The notes under the pieces: generated by a model
What the model was told of the DNA's origin: nothing
The model's input: only the letters and a program-made list of their open reading frames with translations
Database searches by the model: none
In this document: positions 39,401 to 54,400 of the stretch, piece by piece
Position numbering within the stretch: position 1 is the stretch's first letter
Layout: each line of letters begins with the position of its first letter
From: Prunella strophiata
Taxonomy: Eukaryota; Chordata; Aves; Passeriformes; Prunellidae
Assembly (NCBI GenBank): GCA_036583965.1
Contig: JAZBQD010000027.1
Coordinates: 6,480,187 to 6,544,186 of the forward strand
Reading direction: 5' to 3'
DNA: 64,000 nucleotides
Made by a program: the position numbers and the translations under genes

Positions 39401-42400
39401 TCAGTTTTTAGGTCAGATCTAGGATCACTCAGATATGACTACAAAATCTGACAGTCACCCAACTGAATTTTTAACTCTGTAGGTCCTTTTGCTTGTTTAG
39501 TAAACAGTGTCTTTTTCTCTTATTTTAAATTTTTTTTTCTTCTGTTTCTTAATTTTTTTGGTTGTCCACATACATGTTTTCTTTTGTACTGCTTTCTCAT
39601 TTCTGCTTTTCATCCTTTGTTTTAATGAATTTTGCAGGTTTTAATGAAAGCAGCTTTTACAAATTTCTTATTTTCTACTTCTTTAAATGAAATATCAATA
39701 TCTGGACTAACTTTTCTAAATACTATTTTCCCCTTACATTGCATTACAGAAAAAAATACTGTAAGTCAGAAATTTCTAAAATATTGTTCTTTTTACACTT
39801 TTTAAATAGGATGCTTGTGTGTTGAATTATACTTGAAAGCTGTTTTTGTGTGTCAGTATAGTGAATGTTAATATTTCAGAGATTGAATTTTCACAAATTC
39901 TTATATGAATATGAAATGGAAATTCTTTCTATCAACTCAATTTTCATTGGTTGTATTAATTGTCATAGTTTAAAGTATTACATATTCTTAGGCTTTAGAC
40001 AGGAATTATTTTTACATTTTGACGTCATTTTGTTGGTATACATTTTATTCACTGAATTTACATAACTAAGAGTATCCTTGTGGTTCAGAGGAGAAGCTGT
40101 TAGTATGGATCTGTTTTATTAATTTATTCTCAAGGAAAAACCAGAGAGAGTAGGCTGAATATGTAAATGAGCAGCTTGTGATGCTATAACTTGTCAAATA
40201 ACCATTGATGCAGTATAGCTGAGCAAACTGTTTCAGTGTGTGCATATACAGTAGGTATTTCTCTCCAAATTAATATTTGCATTTGAAATATGACTGTAGT
40301 GCAAATACATGAGAAGTATATAACAATTAATAAACTTTTGTGCTTGATGTTTACATATTATGTGCTCTGTATTTTAATTCTGAGTGTTATCTGCTTCTTT
40401 AATATTTTTGAATTAGTCTTCCAAATATACTGATTTAAAGGAATTTATTACTTAATTATTAAGGTTTGTTAGGCATTTATGTCCTTGAATCTGGGTAGGT
40501 TTGTTCAGCAGTTAGTTGGCCTTTCTTGTGGTTGCCATTTTGATTTCACAGTCTTTATTGGTTTCATGTAGCAAATTGTTATCTTTATTACATTAATGAG
40601 TAAGTAAAACGAGCTGGCATGTTCTTCAAGGTTTTAATGTCCCCTCAGGGATTTCTTTCCATGGTAACTTTCTTTTCAGCCAAAAGGACTTTGGATCCAT
40701 CCTTTGACTTTGGATGGTTCCACAAAAAAAAAAAAAAAGCTTCTCAGATTTTTTAAAAGCTCTTTCTCAATTCCTTGCATTCTTTTGTTCTCCCATTTGT
40801 GAATCATTACCAGCTTATTGTAATGCAGTTGGAATAAGATGAAAAAAAAGTCTATTTTGCACTTTCTTCTTTAACTGCTTGGCAACTTAAATGTAGTGTT
40901 AGGAATTGCTTGAAAGTAATACCTTGATACATTAGAAATTGCTAGAAAGTTTAGTATTCATATCATAAATAGAAATGTGCTCACACTATTAATTTCCCTA
41001 CCCATGCTATCCATGTTCTTCCACTGTTAAAATTAATGACTTGTTGGGGTTTTCTTTTTGTTCTTTTTCCAGAGTAGTGATAAATGTTCTAGAAAAGATA
41101 TGAGAATACTATATCATGAGGTTCATGGTATTTTGGAGGAGTTCAGTGTTGCAACAGTGGTTCTGTGCTCTCAGGGAGTGGAGTGAGGGATTTGGAGCAC
41201 TGTTGATGCAAAACAAATGTATCTTTATTCCCAAAATGCATCTTTTGGTCATTTTTTAACAAATGAAAACCTTGTAGCATCATAATTTGGAGGCCAATCC
41301 TGCCTCAGAAGTAGGATGTAGTTCCCACAAATCTGTTTTTCTCTGGAACTCATGTCCTGCCCTCCTGGTGGAGGTGTTCCCAGAGCTTGAGGGTGGGAGA
41401 GGGAGGAGTAGAGGATGAGCTGTTCTCAGCAGCCCTTTGCTCTTAGACTTGTGTTTTGGATCCTAGCTGGGAGTCAATGTCATTTTACAGCTGCATTTAC
41501 CTCCCTGTCACCCTGCTCCCCTCTTCCTCCCCTCGTGCTGCTTTGAAGGCAGCCCCTGGGGTCAGTGCCAGCCTGGCTTGTGCAGGAGCTGAGCCACTGG
41601 GAAGCACTGCAGAAGCAGGAGCCAGGCAGACCTGTCAATGGCTTTTTTTTTTTCCCCTCCCTGAGTGTTAATTGTGGTCACAAGAGTTAAGTGTTGCTGT
41701 AAAATTAACATCTTGGTATTATGTATTTATTTTCCACCATGTAGCTTCGATGTCAAGTTTACCCAGCAGACAAGTCAAAACAAGATCATTTTTTTTTTCT
41801 AACTGCTGCTATGGCAAGTCTCAGCCTGGGATCTCAGAAAATCACAGTGTTCCTTCTAGTTAGCAGCTAATAGGAAACAATAAAGATTTAAGGTTCAGAA
41901 TTTAATTGGCACTGATGCTGATGCAGGAAGAACAAACTGCACATGATTTACTCTTCTGAAGCTTTATTGATTCCTTCTTGAAAGGAAAGCTCTGATGAAA
42001 GTAAAAAGAGGCATTTAATTTGCAAGTATTTCTACACAGTTTTTATTCTGAAATGTGCATTTCTATCCTTCTCTATCCCTGCCTGGTAAAAATGCCTTAA
42101 GATCTTCTGGATCAGAGACAAATACTGAAAAACAAAAGTGTAAGGTTGTAATTTCTACTGTTCATCTTGTTCATTTGGATGACATTGCAGCTTTCTCACA
42201 GGTTAATTTGACATCTTTCCCAAGGCTAATGTCTCTCATGCAGTTGTGAGCATTTTTAAGATAATGTGACATTAGCATATCCTCAAAATCTCCATCCCAG
42301 ATTCTAGTCTTTTAATGACCTATTTCCAAGGATTAGATCTGGAATATCAGTCTCAAAGAGGTGATGATAAAAACAGAGGCTTCCTGTTTTTCTGACATTG

Positions 42401-45400
42401 CCTGTATACCAAAATCTAGAAACAGGATTTTTTTTCATCACTTACATAACTGAACTTTTGAATTTCAGTGAAGTAACTGAGTGTTTTTCTTCAGGCATAG
42501 GTTGATTCCATGCTTGCAGAGTCTACAGCAAGGTCAGAGATGTGTGGCAGAACTAACTGCAGATGTCTTTGAATGACTTTAGTGCTTCCACAGCTTCCTT
42601 GCAAATCATGCTAGAGTCCTTGGGTTATCACCACTGCCAAAGCCACCATAGTTGAACTCCATTTGATAGCTGATCTCTCAGTCCTTTCAAACAGTTTTGA
42701 AAATTTTGGAAAGGAGTGACTTATTTCCCTTCCAGTCTCAACTTTCCATTTTCTCCATAGCTTTGGTGACAGATTACAGCCATTTCTCCTGCTCTGGAAT
42801 TACAATTTAAAATGCCTGTCATTGTGACACCATCACCAGCAGCTCTTAGCTTTTTGTTGGCTTTCTGCCATCCCTGCCATGTGTTTTCCTGCTGCTTTTC
42901 AGGAATTTGTTTTCATAAGACATCTGCAAGTAAACCTTTCCTGGGACTTCTGATCCACTGGGCTTTAGTAATGGCCTCTTATTTCAAGGGAAGAGGATTT
43001 TACAGAAAATATTTGAAATATTAAAAATAGATTATGTAAAAGTGTCCAAAAAAAAGTGTCATAAAAAGTGTCTAAAAAGTGTCCAAAAAGCCTTTATTTT
43101 TGCATTCATGTGGAGAGTTTTAATGTTACTGAGCTGGTTTTGCTGCTGGAGGAGGTCATTCTCTGCCAGATTCCTGTCTGTGTATATTGTAGCTCAACTT
43201 TTTTGGTTCTTACTGAGTCAGGACTGCTGTTCTTGCACATGTTACTTAAAAACACAAAGTCTGCAACATATGTTCACCAAATTTATTGTCATCATTCATG
43301 CCTTCCATGTGACTGGATACATCCATAGCTTTCTGACCCTTTTCTGATGGTTGGTGGTTAAGTGAGAGCTCACTGGCAGGATCACAAGCTCTTTATGAAA
43401 TATTTTTCAGCTATTGATAATTGTATGTGTGCTTAAGCCTCACATAGCACAGTGCCATGGTGGATGATCACACTCTAATAAGTGATCAGACTCCTGACTT
43501 CTCTCTTAGAAAGCATTTGGACCAGTCAGGAAAGGCCCATTCCCTTCTTAAGCATCTGTGTGAGTGCCTAAGGGTCGTGTGTCCCACTTGATTTGGAAAA
43601 TTTCTAAGGAGCGACCTGGGAGGATATCTGCAAGACTGTCCAGGTGGTGGTTACTCAAGGCTGATCTATTTTCACATACAACAAAAAAAAGTGCTAATAA
43701 ATCTATTCTAGTCTCTTTAGCCTGCCTTTTATGTAGATTGATCTGTTGGATGTGCCTCTAATTAATTTTCTTCTAAGTATTCTTATGTAGATCATGAAAG
43801 AAGGGATTATGATTTCACTGTCCTGTTTGAAACACTTTAGGTCCAGGGCATATTCTCTGTGCAGGTGAGTGACCAGTGAAATCTCAGTCCTTTCTTCAAG
43901 TTTCCAGCTTGTTATTGCTGGGCTTTAACAGATTTTTCTTCCCCATCTCAAATCCATGGTCCCGTTGATGAATGTGGGTGATTTCAGAGCTAGAGGATGC
44001 TTGCTTGTCTCCAGTAGGGGATGTTCATCCTAACAGGGAGACATAGTCCTGGAAACTCCACAGGATACAGCTGAATGATCTGGTTTTTGGTAGAAGTCTA
44101 GATCCTTGTCTGTTGTGGAAACTTACTTCCAAGGTATATTGGATTGTTGTCTGGATATTGGTGCAGAGCTCTCAGATATCACTTAGTTACCCAATAAATC
44201 TATTATCTCACCCTGTTAGGTGAAACATTAGGAGAAACAAGGACATTTGCTGCTTTAAGCAGCACCTCCCTGGTGCTGATAAATAACTGTCCTTCCTGGT
44301 CTGCTTCCTTTGTCATTGTTGCAGTGAGACAAAAAAATATCTGGGACTACGTGAAAGATAAAGACTCGGTGTAACTCTCTTGTTGCTATAACACAATAAT
44401 AAAAAGACTGTGTGGGAGCAATTCATTACTCTTTTCCTTTCAAGCACTTAAAAGAAAAACAGAGCTGAAAATATTTCTTTGGGAGATACTGAAATACCTC
44501 ATTAGTTCTTTCTTTTTATTGGCTATTGAGGTGACAATTCTGTAACAGGAATGAACTGTGAGGATGAATTTTGCTTTGATTTATAGGAATGTGTTAATTT
44601 GAGCTGAATAGATCTTTTCAGATCTTAATATTTGTTGTCTGTGAATCTTGTTTTGTAATGCATAGTTTCTAGTTTTATTTAGATAAAGGAATTCTGATTA
44701 AGACTATGTTAATTCTGTGCAGAATTGGAGGTGTTTTGGGGCAAATGAGTTGCTCAGATTCACTAATCTGTAATTTAAGGTTTTTGGTTTTTTTTCATTA
44801 AATGGAATAGTGTTCCCCGCTTATTTAATAGATACAGAATTGCATGTCAAGCTAAGACAGAAAAGTGGAGAAAATAATACATATGTTTAATTAATTAAGT
44901 TAACCTTTATTCAAGTCTTTCCATTTCAGTGAGATGACAAGTTTGCACAATAGAATAGTGAAAATGATCAGAAGAGCTTTATGTTAGCCCATTTTCTGAA
45001 GTGATCATTAAGTTTTCTGTTGTTCTGCAGCAGATGAATGTTGAGCTTTGTGACTGGAATCTGCAGAAAAGGTAACTCCTGTAGTGTTTTGGTCAAACAC
45101 TGATGAAATTGCATTTAGTTGTATATTCAAGAAATAGTGACTCCTCCATCATGGAACAGCTTTGTGTGTTTCTGGGTCACTCAGACCAGACTATTCATGG
45201 AGGGGGCTGCTGTTGAAGATACAGCAAATAAACTCATTGCAATGAGAGAGACTCAGCTGTGCACTCCTCTTAGAGGAGCAGATAATGAACTTTTCTTTTA
45301 ATATTTTGGAATGCTAAAGGAAAATGTGATTTCAATATTGTAGACTTCAATACTGTAAACTACTTATGTTTTTAATTTAGGCAGTCCAGGTATGGAAGCC

Positions 45401-48400
45401 AAGTCCAGTTCAGGAAAAATGTCTGAACCAGAGGTAGCAGGACTGGGGCCTTAGCAGCACTTCCTTTCTTCATAAAAGTCTTGCAGTTTGTAAAGATAGG
45501 TTCCTCATTTGAGAGGCTTCCAGATATTTTTTGTCTTCAAATTGATCTATAGAGTTCACAGTTACTGTTTATGTTCACTCTCCAGTAACACTTTCCCTTC
45601 ATCTTCCCATGTCTGCACCTGTGTGGAACTTAGACTTCATGTTTTCTGATGTTGCTCTTGGCTTAGTGTCTTTATTTTAACTGTTCCTAATATTTTTCTG
45701 TTCTCTGATAACTTGACAATTTGAACCTTACTAATTTTCTTTTCCCATCAACTTTTTGTATTCTACAAGTACTTATGACTCATGTACACTTGTTCAAGTA
45801 CTGACTTGTTTGGGGAAAAGACTTAAATTAAAGAAAGAAGAGCCAGAGATAATGCACATTGGGCTATTTGGCCAGGTGGCAGCTGCTTTTTTCAACTTTA
45901 TTCTATTTTTTGAGGAAATGTGGTTAAACATTTTTAAATACACTAAAAGTAGCATTACTCATGAAACCAAAACAAATTTGTATGGCTTCTTTTGGTAGAC
46001 ATAAAAATCTATATTTGGATTATACCTTTGCCTGGCTCATTTTGTTAACTCAATGGAATTTCATCTCTGCTTCACTCACAGTCTTAGTGTCTTTAACTTT
46101 TTAAAATCATGGTGCAGATCAGTGCTCACCTTATTGAGGAAGAAGAAGGCAGGGCTACAGTTGGCAAATACTACAGATGGCAACAATAAAGATTCTTGTC
46201 CCTCTTTCAGAAAACTCATGATATGTTTTCACCTGTACTGCCATTACTGTTACACTGAAATCTGTCAGTTAAAAGAGAGAGGTAGAGGTCTTAATATTTT
46301 TGTATGTTTTTAGTTCCTATGTTAGAAAACAAAAGCAAGTCTAATACCTGATATTTGGTCATCTTTTTGCTTTATTTTTAAAAAATTTGTTTCTTAGAAA
46401 CCTGTTTCATATTGACTTTGGATACAAATGGAGATCTAGTTTTTCTATGATGTAACAATAAACTTTTGAAAGCTTTAAAATTGTTTCCAATGAAATTACT
46501 ACTGGGACACAAGTTCAGGGAAGCAGTGCTTTAAAATAATATACTTTATAACTTTTATTCTACATCATATAGAGGAAAATATATCATTTTTAACCATGTT
46601 AAATATGTTCTACATGAAAGATTTTCCTCTATCTTATTAAGTAAAGGAGGGGATTTTTTGGGTGGAAGATTCCATAGTTAAAGATGTAAACCAGCAATTT
46701 CTTGCTTCTATAGCACAACATAGTTCAGAGCTGAGATTAGAGAAACCCTGTAGAGTGGCTAATACTTGAGGGCATCCCCAACTAGAAAAGTATGTGAATT
46801 TAGGCATGGGAGGAAGGAAGGATCTGCTTTAAATTTAGTGTAGGGTCACTGAGTCTTAATGATAGATTAAACAAGGGAGGTGGAATAATGAATAGGGGTA
46901 TGCAATGTGTAGCACTAATACCAGAAGTCCATGGTTTTCACTGGTTATTTAATGTCTTTTCCCATATGTTTCTGAATAGAGCAGGTTATGGCAGGGATGA
47001 GCTAAGGAATAGCTTTGTTAGTGAATTGCTAAATAGACTGAATTCTCTTTCTAAAAATGTGTATGTATATAGGAGAGCTGCTTGTTAATAGTGTAATCTG
47101 CACCTTACATGCATATATCTTAAATGTAGCAATATTAGTAACTGTATTTGTAATTGATGTGTGTATGTTAATATTCTTAAAACCCACTGTGAAGTTTTGT
47201 CAGCAAGTTCTTTTCCACTGTTAAAGCAGAAATCAATTTCAAATTACTTCTGAATATTGTCATATGATATAAAAACCCCTAAAGAATTTTTTATTTGGTA
47301 GACACAATGATGAAATGGAGGAAAATACCCAGAAATGAAATGTTTTTGTTAGTAGAAATTTGACTGACAGCTCAATGAACATTGTTTTATAGTTTAACTT
47401 GAATTAAGAATAACATGAATAGAATATCTATTCAAATACAATCACATCAAAGAATTTATTAAATTCATTGTTACAGTGACTCAGAAAAGATGTCAGTTTA
47501 CCTTAGAGCTGACTTCCTACAGAGCTTTCTCTGTCAAATACCTGATACCAACAACTGAAGTGAACCAAGCAAGTCAGCACTTGAGTTTCTGATGGGTTTC
47601 TGGATGACCCATCTTCTTTTTATGGTGGTGATACCAGAGAGTCTTCAGAGAAAATACACCTTGCATCTAATTTTTGCTTTGGAAATTAATGAAATGCTCA
47701 AGACCTTTTATATCTGTAGCTCATCTTCCTTTTTAGATGCACCTTGTGTGCCTGCCCTAGGAATAAAAGGGCTGCAGAGTCTGTCCATCTCTCCTTACTA
47801 AGCAGCAGGTTTGCTGTGACCTTTAAGTGTAAAAGTGGAGGGAAGAGAGAAGTAAAACACTGAAGTTAGAGGCATTGGAGAATTTCTGTATGTGAAAGTA
47901 CTCCCCAGCTCTCTGCATGACTGTGGTACTTTGCTTCTCAAAGTTGATGTATTGAACTATTTTTCATATAATGTGTAAATTTGTAAATACTTTATAATTG
48001 CAGGACCATTTACAAAAACTTGGAATAAATTTTATATTGTCTCTAGGAGCAAGAAAATATGGCCTCTCCCAAAAGTTTATTTTGTCTAGAGAACAAGTAA
48101 AAACAGATGAGAAAATACTGATTTTGTGATGTTTCTTTCTTACACCAAAATGGGTAGGCTTATCACTTAAAATAAGGATTGCTCTAAAGGAAATGTGGTT
48201 TATGCATTTTTTAAGACTGAAACTGAATCAGTTTCTATTTTGAAGTGTAGTTGGGTAGGAGTGGAAGATACCAGTGAAATTTGTTCAGAAGTGTATTTCT
48301 TGCAGTTATAATCTGAGATTTGGGGGAGGTGGTAGGATTCCTTCTCTCATTGAACCAAAGTGAAAAGAAACTTATAAGTGGGAGATTTTTGCTTGAGGGT

Positions 48401-51400
48401 TTTTTTTTTTTTTCCTCTTCTCTTATATGTATCTAAATGATCTAAATGGTGCTCTTTACTATGATTAAAGAGTAACTTCCATTCTTCTCCTTGCTAGTTC
48501 CTAAAATGACCATTTGTTCTACCATTCATTGGTTTGAGTGATTACTTTTGAAATCCCTGAATATTCCCAAGTAGGAAAGTGACCAAAGACCAATTTACTT
48601 ATTTATTATGCCTGGGCTGTTGCAGATCAGTTACTTTTTAAATGAAGATGAGGATGTTGGACTAGAAATATATCTGCCTAAATTTTTCTTTTGTTCTGAA
48701 AATGACAGCTGTGAAAATGGAACAGATCTTCTTTCCACTGCAAGAGTCACATTGGACTCTCTCTTTTATTTCCAGTGATGATTCAGACCCTAGAAATAAT
48801 CTTTAATGTCCTTTTGAGTGGGAGCCTGACTACATCCATGAGAGTCACTGTGCTGTAAGTGAATATATGCACAAGTGATGTAGACAGGGTGGGACCAAGC
48901 CTATATAACAGGCATGGAGATTTTTTCTTACTTCCCAGCTTTAGTTCATATTTTACCATTACCCAGTGGTGTCAGTATCTTCTGGTAAGTCTGAAGAGAT
49001 GTCAGGATGGATAGAATGTGTATTTAATGGTTAAAATTGTGTTTTCATACCAGTTTTGAATAGCTTGGATCAAAGTTAGTGCTCTTGGCACATACTTAAC
49101 TTCATGATTAGTAAGTATCAAGGTATTTTTCAATCTCTGGACATTTCAGGACATAAAATCAACTGGAATTGGGACCTTGGGGATAAAAATATTAGAAACT
49201 GTATTTACCCTTCACGTTGCAACTGAATGTTTTGCCTGTTGATGGTGATGTGGTAATGAATGCCTGAGGAGCTGCTGCCTGTTGTCTTTCATACTGTGCA
49301 TAGAGGTCAGGTAAAAGTTGGGTCATTTAGGTAGATAATAAGTGGTGCTTTCTCAAATGACCATTCCTACTGAATGGAAAAACAAGCTAGGACTTCAAAA
49401 TGTGTCTTTTCTGTGTCAGTGCATGTCAAACAATCAAACAAGCAAACAAACTTCAGGTATTATCAGCATTTTTATTTTGTTAGTAGAAGTGTTTAAGGTG
49501 TTTTCAAATAAATTTGTAAAATTGTTTTGGCAGTAAGTCTTTGTTGTTTGATCTCTTTTAACCCTAATCACATCTTTCTTTCAATCTCTAATGTCACAGC
49601 TAGCTCACACTCTTAATTCTTTCATACCCCATTTCAAACTCATGCTTGTGTGCTGCTAAAATGATTTTTTAAAAATACTCATGTCTCTTGCCCCAATCTC
49701 TTAAGAATGTGTTTTCCCTTCTCCTTCTATAGGAATTTGTTTCTTCTTTTAACCTTCTATCAAAAAAATCAAAGGGTCATGCAGTTTAAAGTTCAGAGGG
49801 GATTATCACAATTAGGTCTCCTAGGCACTACAAGCAATGAATAATAATAATTATGTGAGCTGAACCTTTGCACAGTGCAGGCCATATAGCAGCACCCTGG
49901 AACTTCAGCATCAAGTTCAGAAGATTGTACCTTGCATTTAGCAATAATGCTGCTCTAGGAAGGATAGCTGATTTTAGGGATTTATAGGTGGAGATCAGCA
50001 AAGGGGTTTCTTTATTTTACAGAATTAAAACATGCATGTATGCTGTCAGAAAACTGAGGCATTGAGAATTAAACCCACATTTTCAAGACAGCCAGACAGT
50101 TGTATATAGAATTTTAATATAGTGTATAATATAATATTGTGAATGTACTTAACATTTGCCACCTTAACATCAGCCCATGAAAAAGCTGATCCAAAGCAGT
50201 GGCAAAAAGAAGTATCTGGTAGCTTGAAGAGAGCTCAGATTAATTCTCAAAATTGTCTGGACAGGAAGCTGAGGTTGGAAAAATATCTTGCTAAGTATTT
50301 GAGGGAACATCTCATGCTTGGGGCACCCATGTGTTCAGATTATGTTGTAGGTATATATATATATGTATATATGTATGTATGTATGTACTGCATGAGGCAA
50401 TCAGAAGTTCACACATCAGAAATTTCAGTAATGTTTAGCTGTAGCCTTGCTTTTATTTTCTGTTTCAAAATTGGCAGGTTTTAACCAAAATTATACTAGC
50501 ATTACCTAATGAGCCATTTTGTTGTAGGTTGTAATGGTGAGACACATGCTTGGCACAGATCCATTAAAAAGGTCAAATTACATCCAAGAAGGGTTGGTTT
50601 AAATGAGGATTAAAATATGAGCTGCAAATTAATGAAATAGGAGATAATGAAGTATGAATAATTGTGAAATCTATGAAAATAATTTATTCACAATATTATT
50701 TTTATTGCTGAAAGGAAACTGCCAAACACTTCTTTGCAAAATCTTATAAAGTGTAATGAATCTTAAGTGTTATTACACTTAATGAATTTTTAAATAACCT
50801 GGTCATTCCCAAACTGGATGAACTTCTGATAACTTCTGGTTGACAAAAATGTCAAAAATTAGTTGAATAAATGTTCCAGCTCAGAAATACAGTTCTCAGT
50901 GAGGCTGTGAAGTGAGAAGGTGGTGTCATGGAAGGTGTGTCACAGCTGTAGGACAAGAGGACAGGGCACAGCCAGCTAGCTAAGGAAAAATCAGTTTATT
51001 TTCTGAATTTAGGACATTTAAAGTTTGCCAGTAGTATTTCACAGAAGTTATTTGGAGTAGCTGTAGTCATCAAGAATGAAATAGAATTAATTGGGGTTTT
51101 TTGGATTTAATTGGATGATACATTATGATGGATGTAAATCTGGGGGAGTGAGGCTGTAAGTGCTTGGTTGGGGAATAAAGAATCCACATACCTTTCTGGA
51201 AGTGGTGCTAGTGCCTCATATTTAATGCCTTATTTTCCTAAATCAGATGTTTTTACTGAACTGCTTTGGTGAACCATCTCTCTGTTAAGGTTACTGTCTG
51301 CTTACAGATTCTTTCTCCTGAAAGTTTTCCTTCCTCTCCCATTTTACAATACATAAAAGCCAATACATTAACTTTGCATTTGCTTACCTTCATCTGTCAA

Positions 51401-54400
51401 AGTAGCTACCAGTTTCTCCTTGTCTCATCTCTCAAACTGAACATAGTGTTTACATTAAAATATTAATTTAAACCCTAGATACATGAAGTTCTTACTCTAC
51501 CGTTTCAGCCATGAGAGGCAAAATTCATGCACTTCAAACTCTCTTCTAAATACTGAAATGAAAGAATTGGAAACATCAGAAAATTCATTTGCTCCCTGTT
51601 TAATATTATATAATCTTTTTGGTTTGGACTCTTATCAGCAAAATGACACCAAAAAATTGCACATTATTTTCCAGATCTGAGTTAATTGGAACAATTTCAC
51701 CAAGCTTTTTAATGAAGATACTGGCCCAGTATTTATTGAGTGCTACAGTACAATGCAACCCATTTTTGATAGTAGTTTAAACTGGGTTTATTGGGGTTCA
51801 AACACTGTTCCATACACTTTAAAGTTGGATGCATTAGTGGCATTTCTGTACATGAAATATGTTTAATTTTAGGAAAATGGGACACAAAAACTTGGCATAA
51901 AATTTTCTATTGGTTTTGTGTGTGTGTGTGTGTGTGTTGTTACTCACTGGTGAATTCTTCTTTCTATGTGGCTGATGAACAATGGACATTCAGGTTCTCT
52001 TAGGGCCCTTTGGGAAGGCCTGAAATTGTATATTGCTATTAATTTGAAAATGAAACAGTCCTGAGAGTGAAAAGAATCCTGTTTTCATGAGCTGTGCATG
52101 TTTTGGTGCTTTTTTTTTGTTTCTGTTTTACTTGTCATAATAGAATAAGCAAGTAATGTGTTTTGGACATTGAATTAAGATAGATTATGTTAGGGTAGAA
52201 TGCATTTCTATTGTGCACTAAACAAGAAACAAGGTTTCTAAGGTTTAGCCTATTAAGTGAGAAAATTTAATAAATGCAGACCTGAATATTTTCAGAGATA
52301 TTAAAAGCAAAAATAGTAATTTGAAGGAAGGAGATATGGAATAAAAAATTAATCAGAAAATGTATTTTAGTAAAACACACAGTGGAGTTCCTGTGCATTT
52401 TATAAAGTGCTGAATCATGACTGACTTTTGGCTGATAGGCTTGGGCAGGTGAGGTTTTCTTTTCCATTCAGTATAGATTTTAAATATTTACATTGGAAGT
52501 GTATTTTTTTTCCTTTAGATTACAGCAGAGTGAATTGAATATGTGTAAATGTAAATAGCATAGTGAGTCTTCCTTAGAGACTTTCAGTGGTATAAAATTT
52601 GCAAGAAGCAGATGCTGTTATTTAAAAATAGCCCAATCCTGACATCTTAATTCATTAATTGGAAGCATTCTGTAATTTAAACTTCAGTCAGCTGCTAGAA
52701 GGAGAGGCAGGTTATAATTTGATGTCTTTAGAATTGCACTATTATTTCTAAAGTAAAACTTACACTAAAATTGAAAATTAATTATTTAAATAGCCTTTGT
52801 TTTTTTATGTTTTAGTCTAGTTTATTTTATTATGTATTGGAAAGATAAGAACACAAGCAAAATTGTGAGTGGAGCAGACTTAGGACCTTTCCCTTAAATG
52901 AGTCTTGGGTAAAGCAAGCTGAGAGTTCTGGTTTGGGTGTTATTGGTGGCTCACACAGTGAACTGCTTTAGTATCTGTGAATATATCCCACCTGTGGGTA
53001 GCTGGCTAAAAATTACTTTTAAAGTTGAAAAATTCAGTTTCTCCTTTGGCTCATGATATAATTTTCCTGATAAAATGCAAAATCCATTTTTCTCTGCTAT
53101 GAGAACATTTTATGTATGGATTACTTGCTTTGGTTTGTCATTGTCCCTCCTAACTCTTTCAGTCTGTGTCTTGTGTTTTTCTCTTACTGTGGACCAAATC
53201 TATTGCAATAGGTTGTGGCAGAGGTGCTGATTCAGAAATTCCTTCTCTCTAGTTTTGCATATCTAGATTTTTAATAATTCTCATTAGTCCACAATTAACT
53301 GAAATCACTCTTTTATCTAACCTATCTTTTTGCTCATAGCTGTTGATAACATCATTATCTTTTCAAATTCACCATAGTATCACCTTTGATGCTTCTCTGT
53401 GCTTAGAGACTTGGTTAAATCTGCTCCTGCTTCCCATCTATTCCTGCCAGATTCCCAGTGTTCTTTTCTATCTGTTGGAATTTTGCCTGGCAGAGATGTT
53501 AAAGGCTTTAATGTATAATCTTTAAGCCTATCACTTTAGCTGGGTTTGCCTCCTTTCTTTCCATCTTTCTTCACCAAAATGCTTCTGCTTACTATGGAGT
53601 TCTTCCTGGCACTGCCCCATCCATATCATTGTTATCCCCTAAAAATTCTGGTTACTTGTCTTGACTCCTCTGTTTCAATGTCAAAGTCAGGATTTCTGCT
53701 GTACCATCAGTGCCCCATGCAACCTTGGACTGTCTGCATCTGATCTCATTTCCCTGCATCCCCCAACTCACATTCCACATTCCTCACAGTCCTCTGACTT
53801 TATTGCTCCTTTTGTCTGCCTTTCATGCACTCATTTTTGCACTGTCTTTCATGCTGCCTATGTGCCTGGAACAGTCTTTAGCATCTCAGCCAATTTACAG
53901 CTTTGCATAAATTATATTTAATAATAAGACTAACAAAAGTTCATTATGTACATTATTTCACTTAACTTTGTACCTGCATAAGCTGAAAACAGCCTGAGGG
54001 AAACTACTGTTAAACTTTGTTGTGATTTGTTGTGATTCAAAGATACAGATTCAGGCATGACAGTTCTTCGGTGATTCGGCATAAATTTAATTTTTTTTAA
54101 TCATTTAGTAAGTGTTAGGTCTTTGTTTTTTGAGAGTAGGTTTCAGGTTTTTCTAATTCAGGAGATGAGAAAATAGCTACTTATTCCTGCTGAGTGCAAT
54201 CACCAGAAGGTCGTTGTCATCACAGTACCTGGTACAGACTTTTTGCCCTGTGTTACATTTTGCTTCACTTTTTCCTTACTAATATGAATGTGGCAGGACT
54301 TTGAATGTTGGATTAGCTTCATATCTGCAAACAAAGTGTATCTTTTGTGTTTAAGCTTACTTTGAAACCAACATGTTCATCTGTTTAAAGAAACCAGTGA

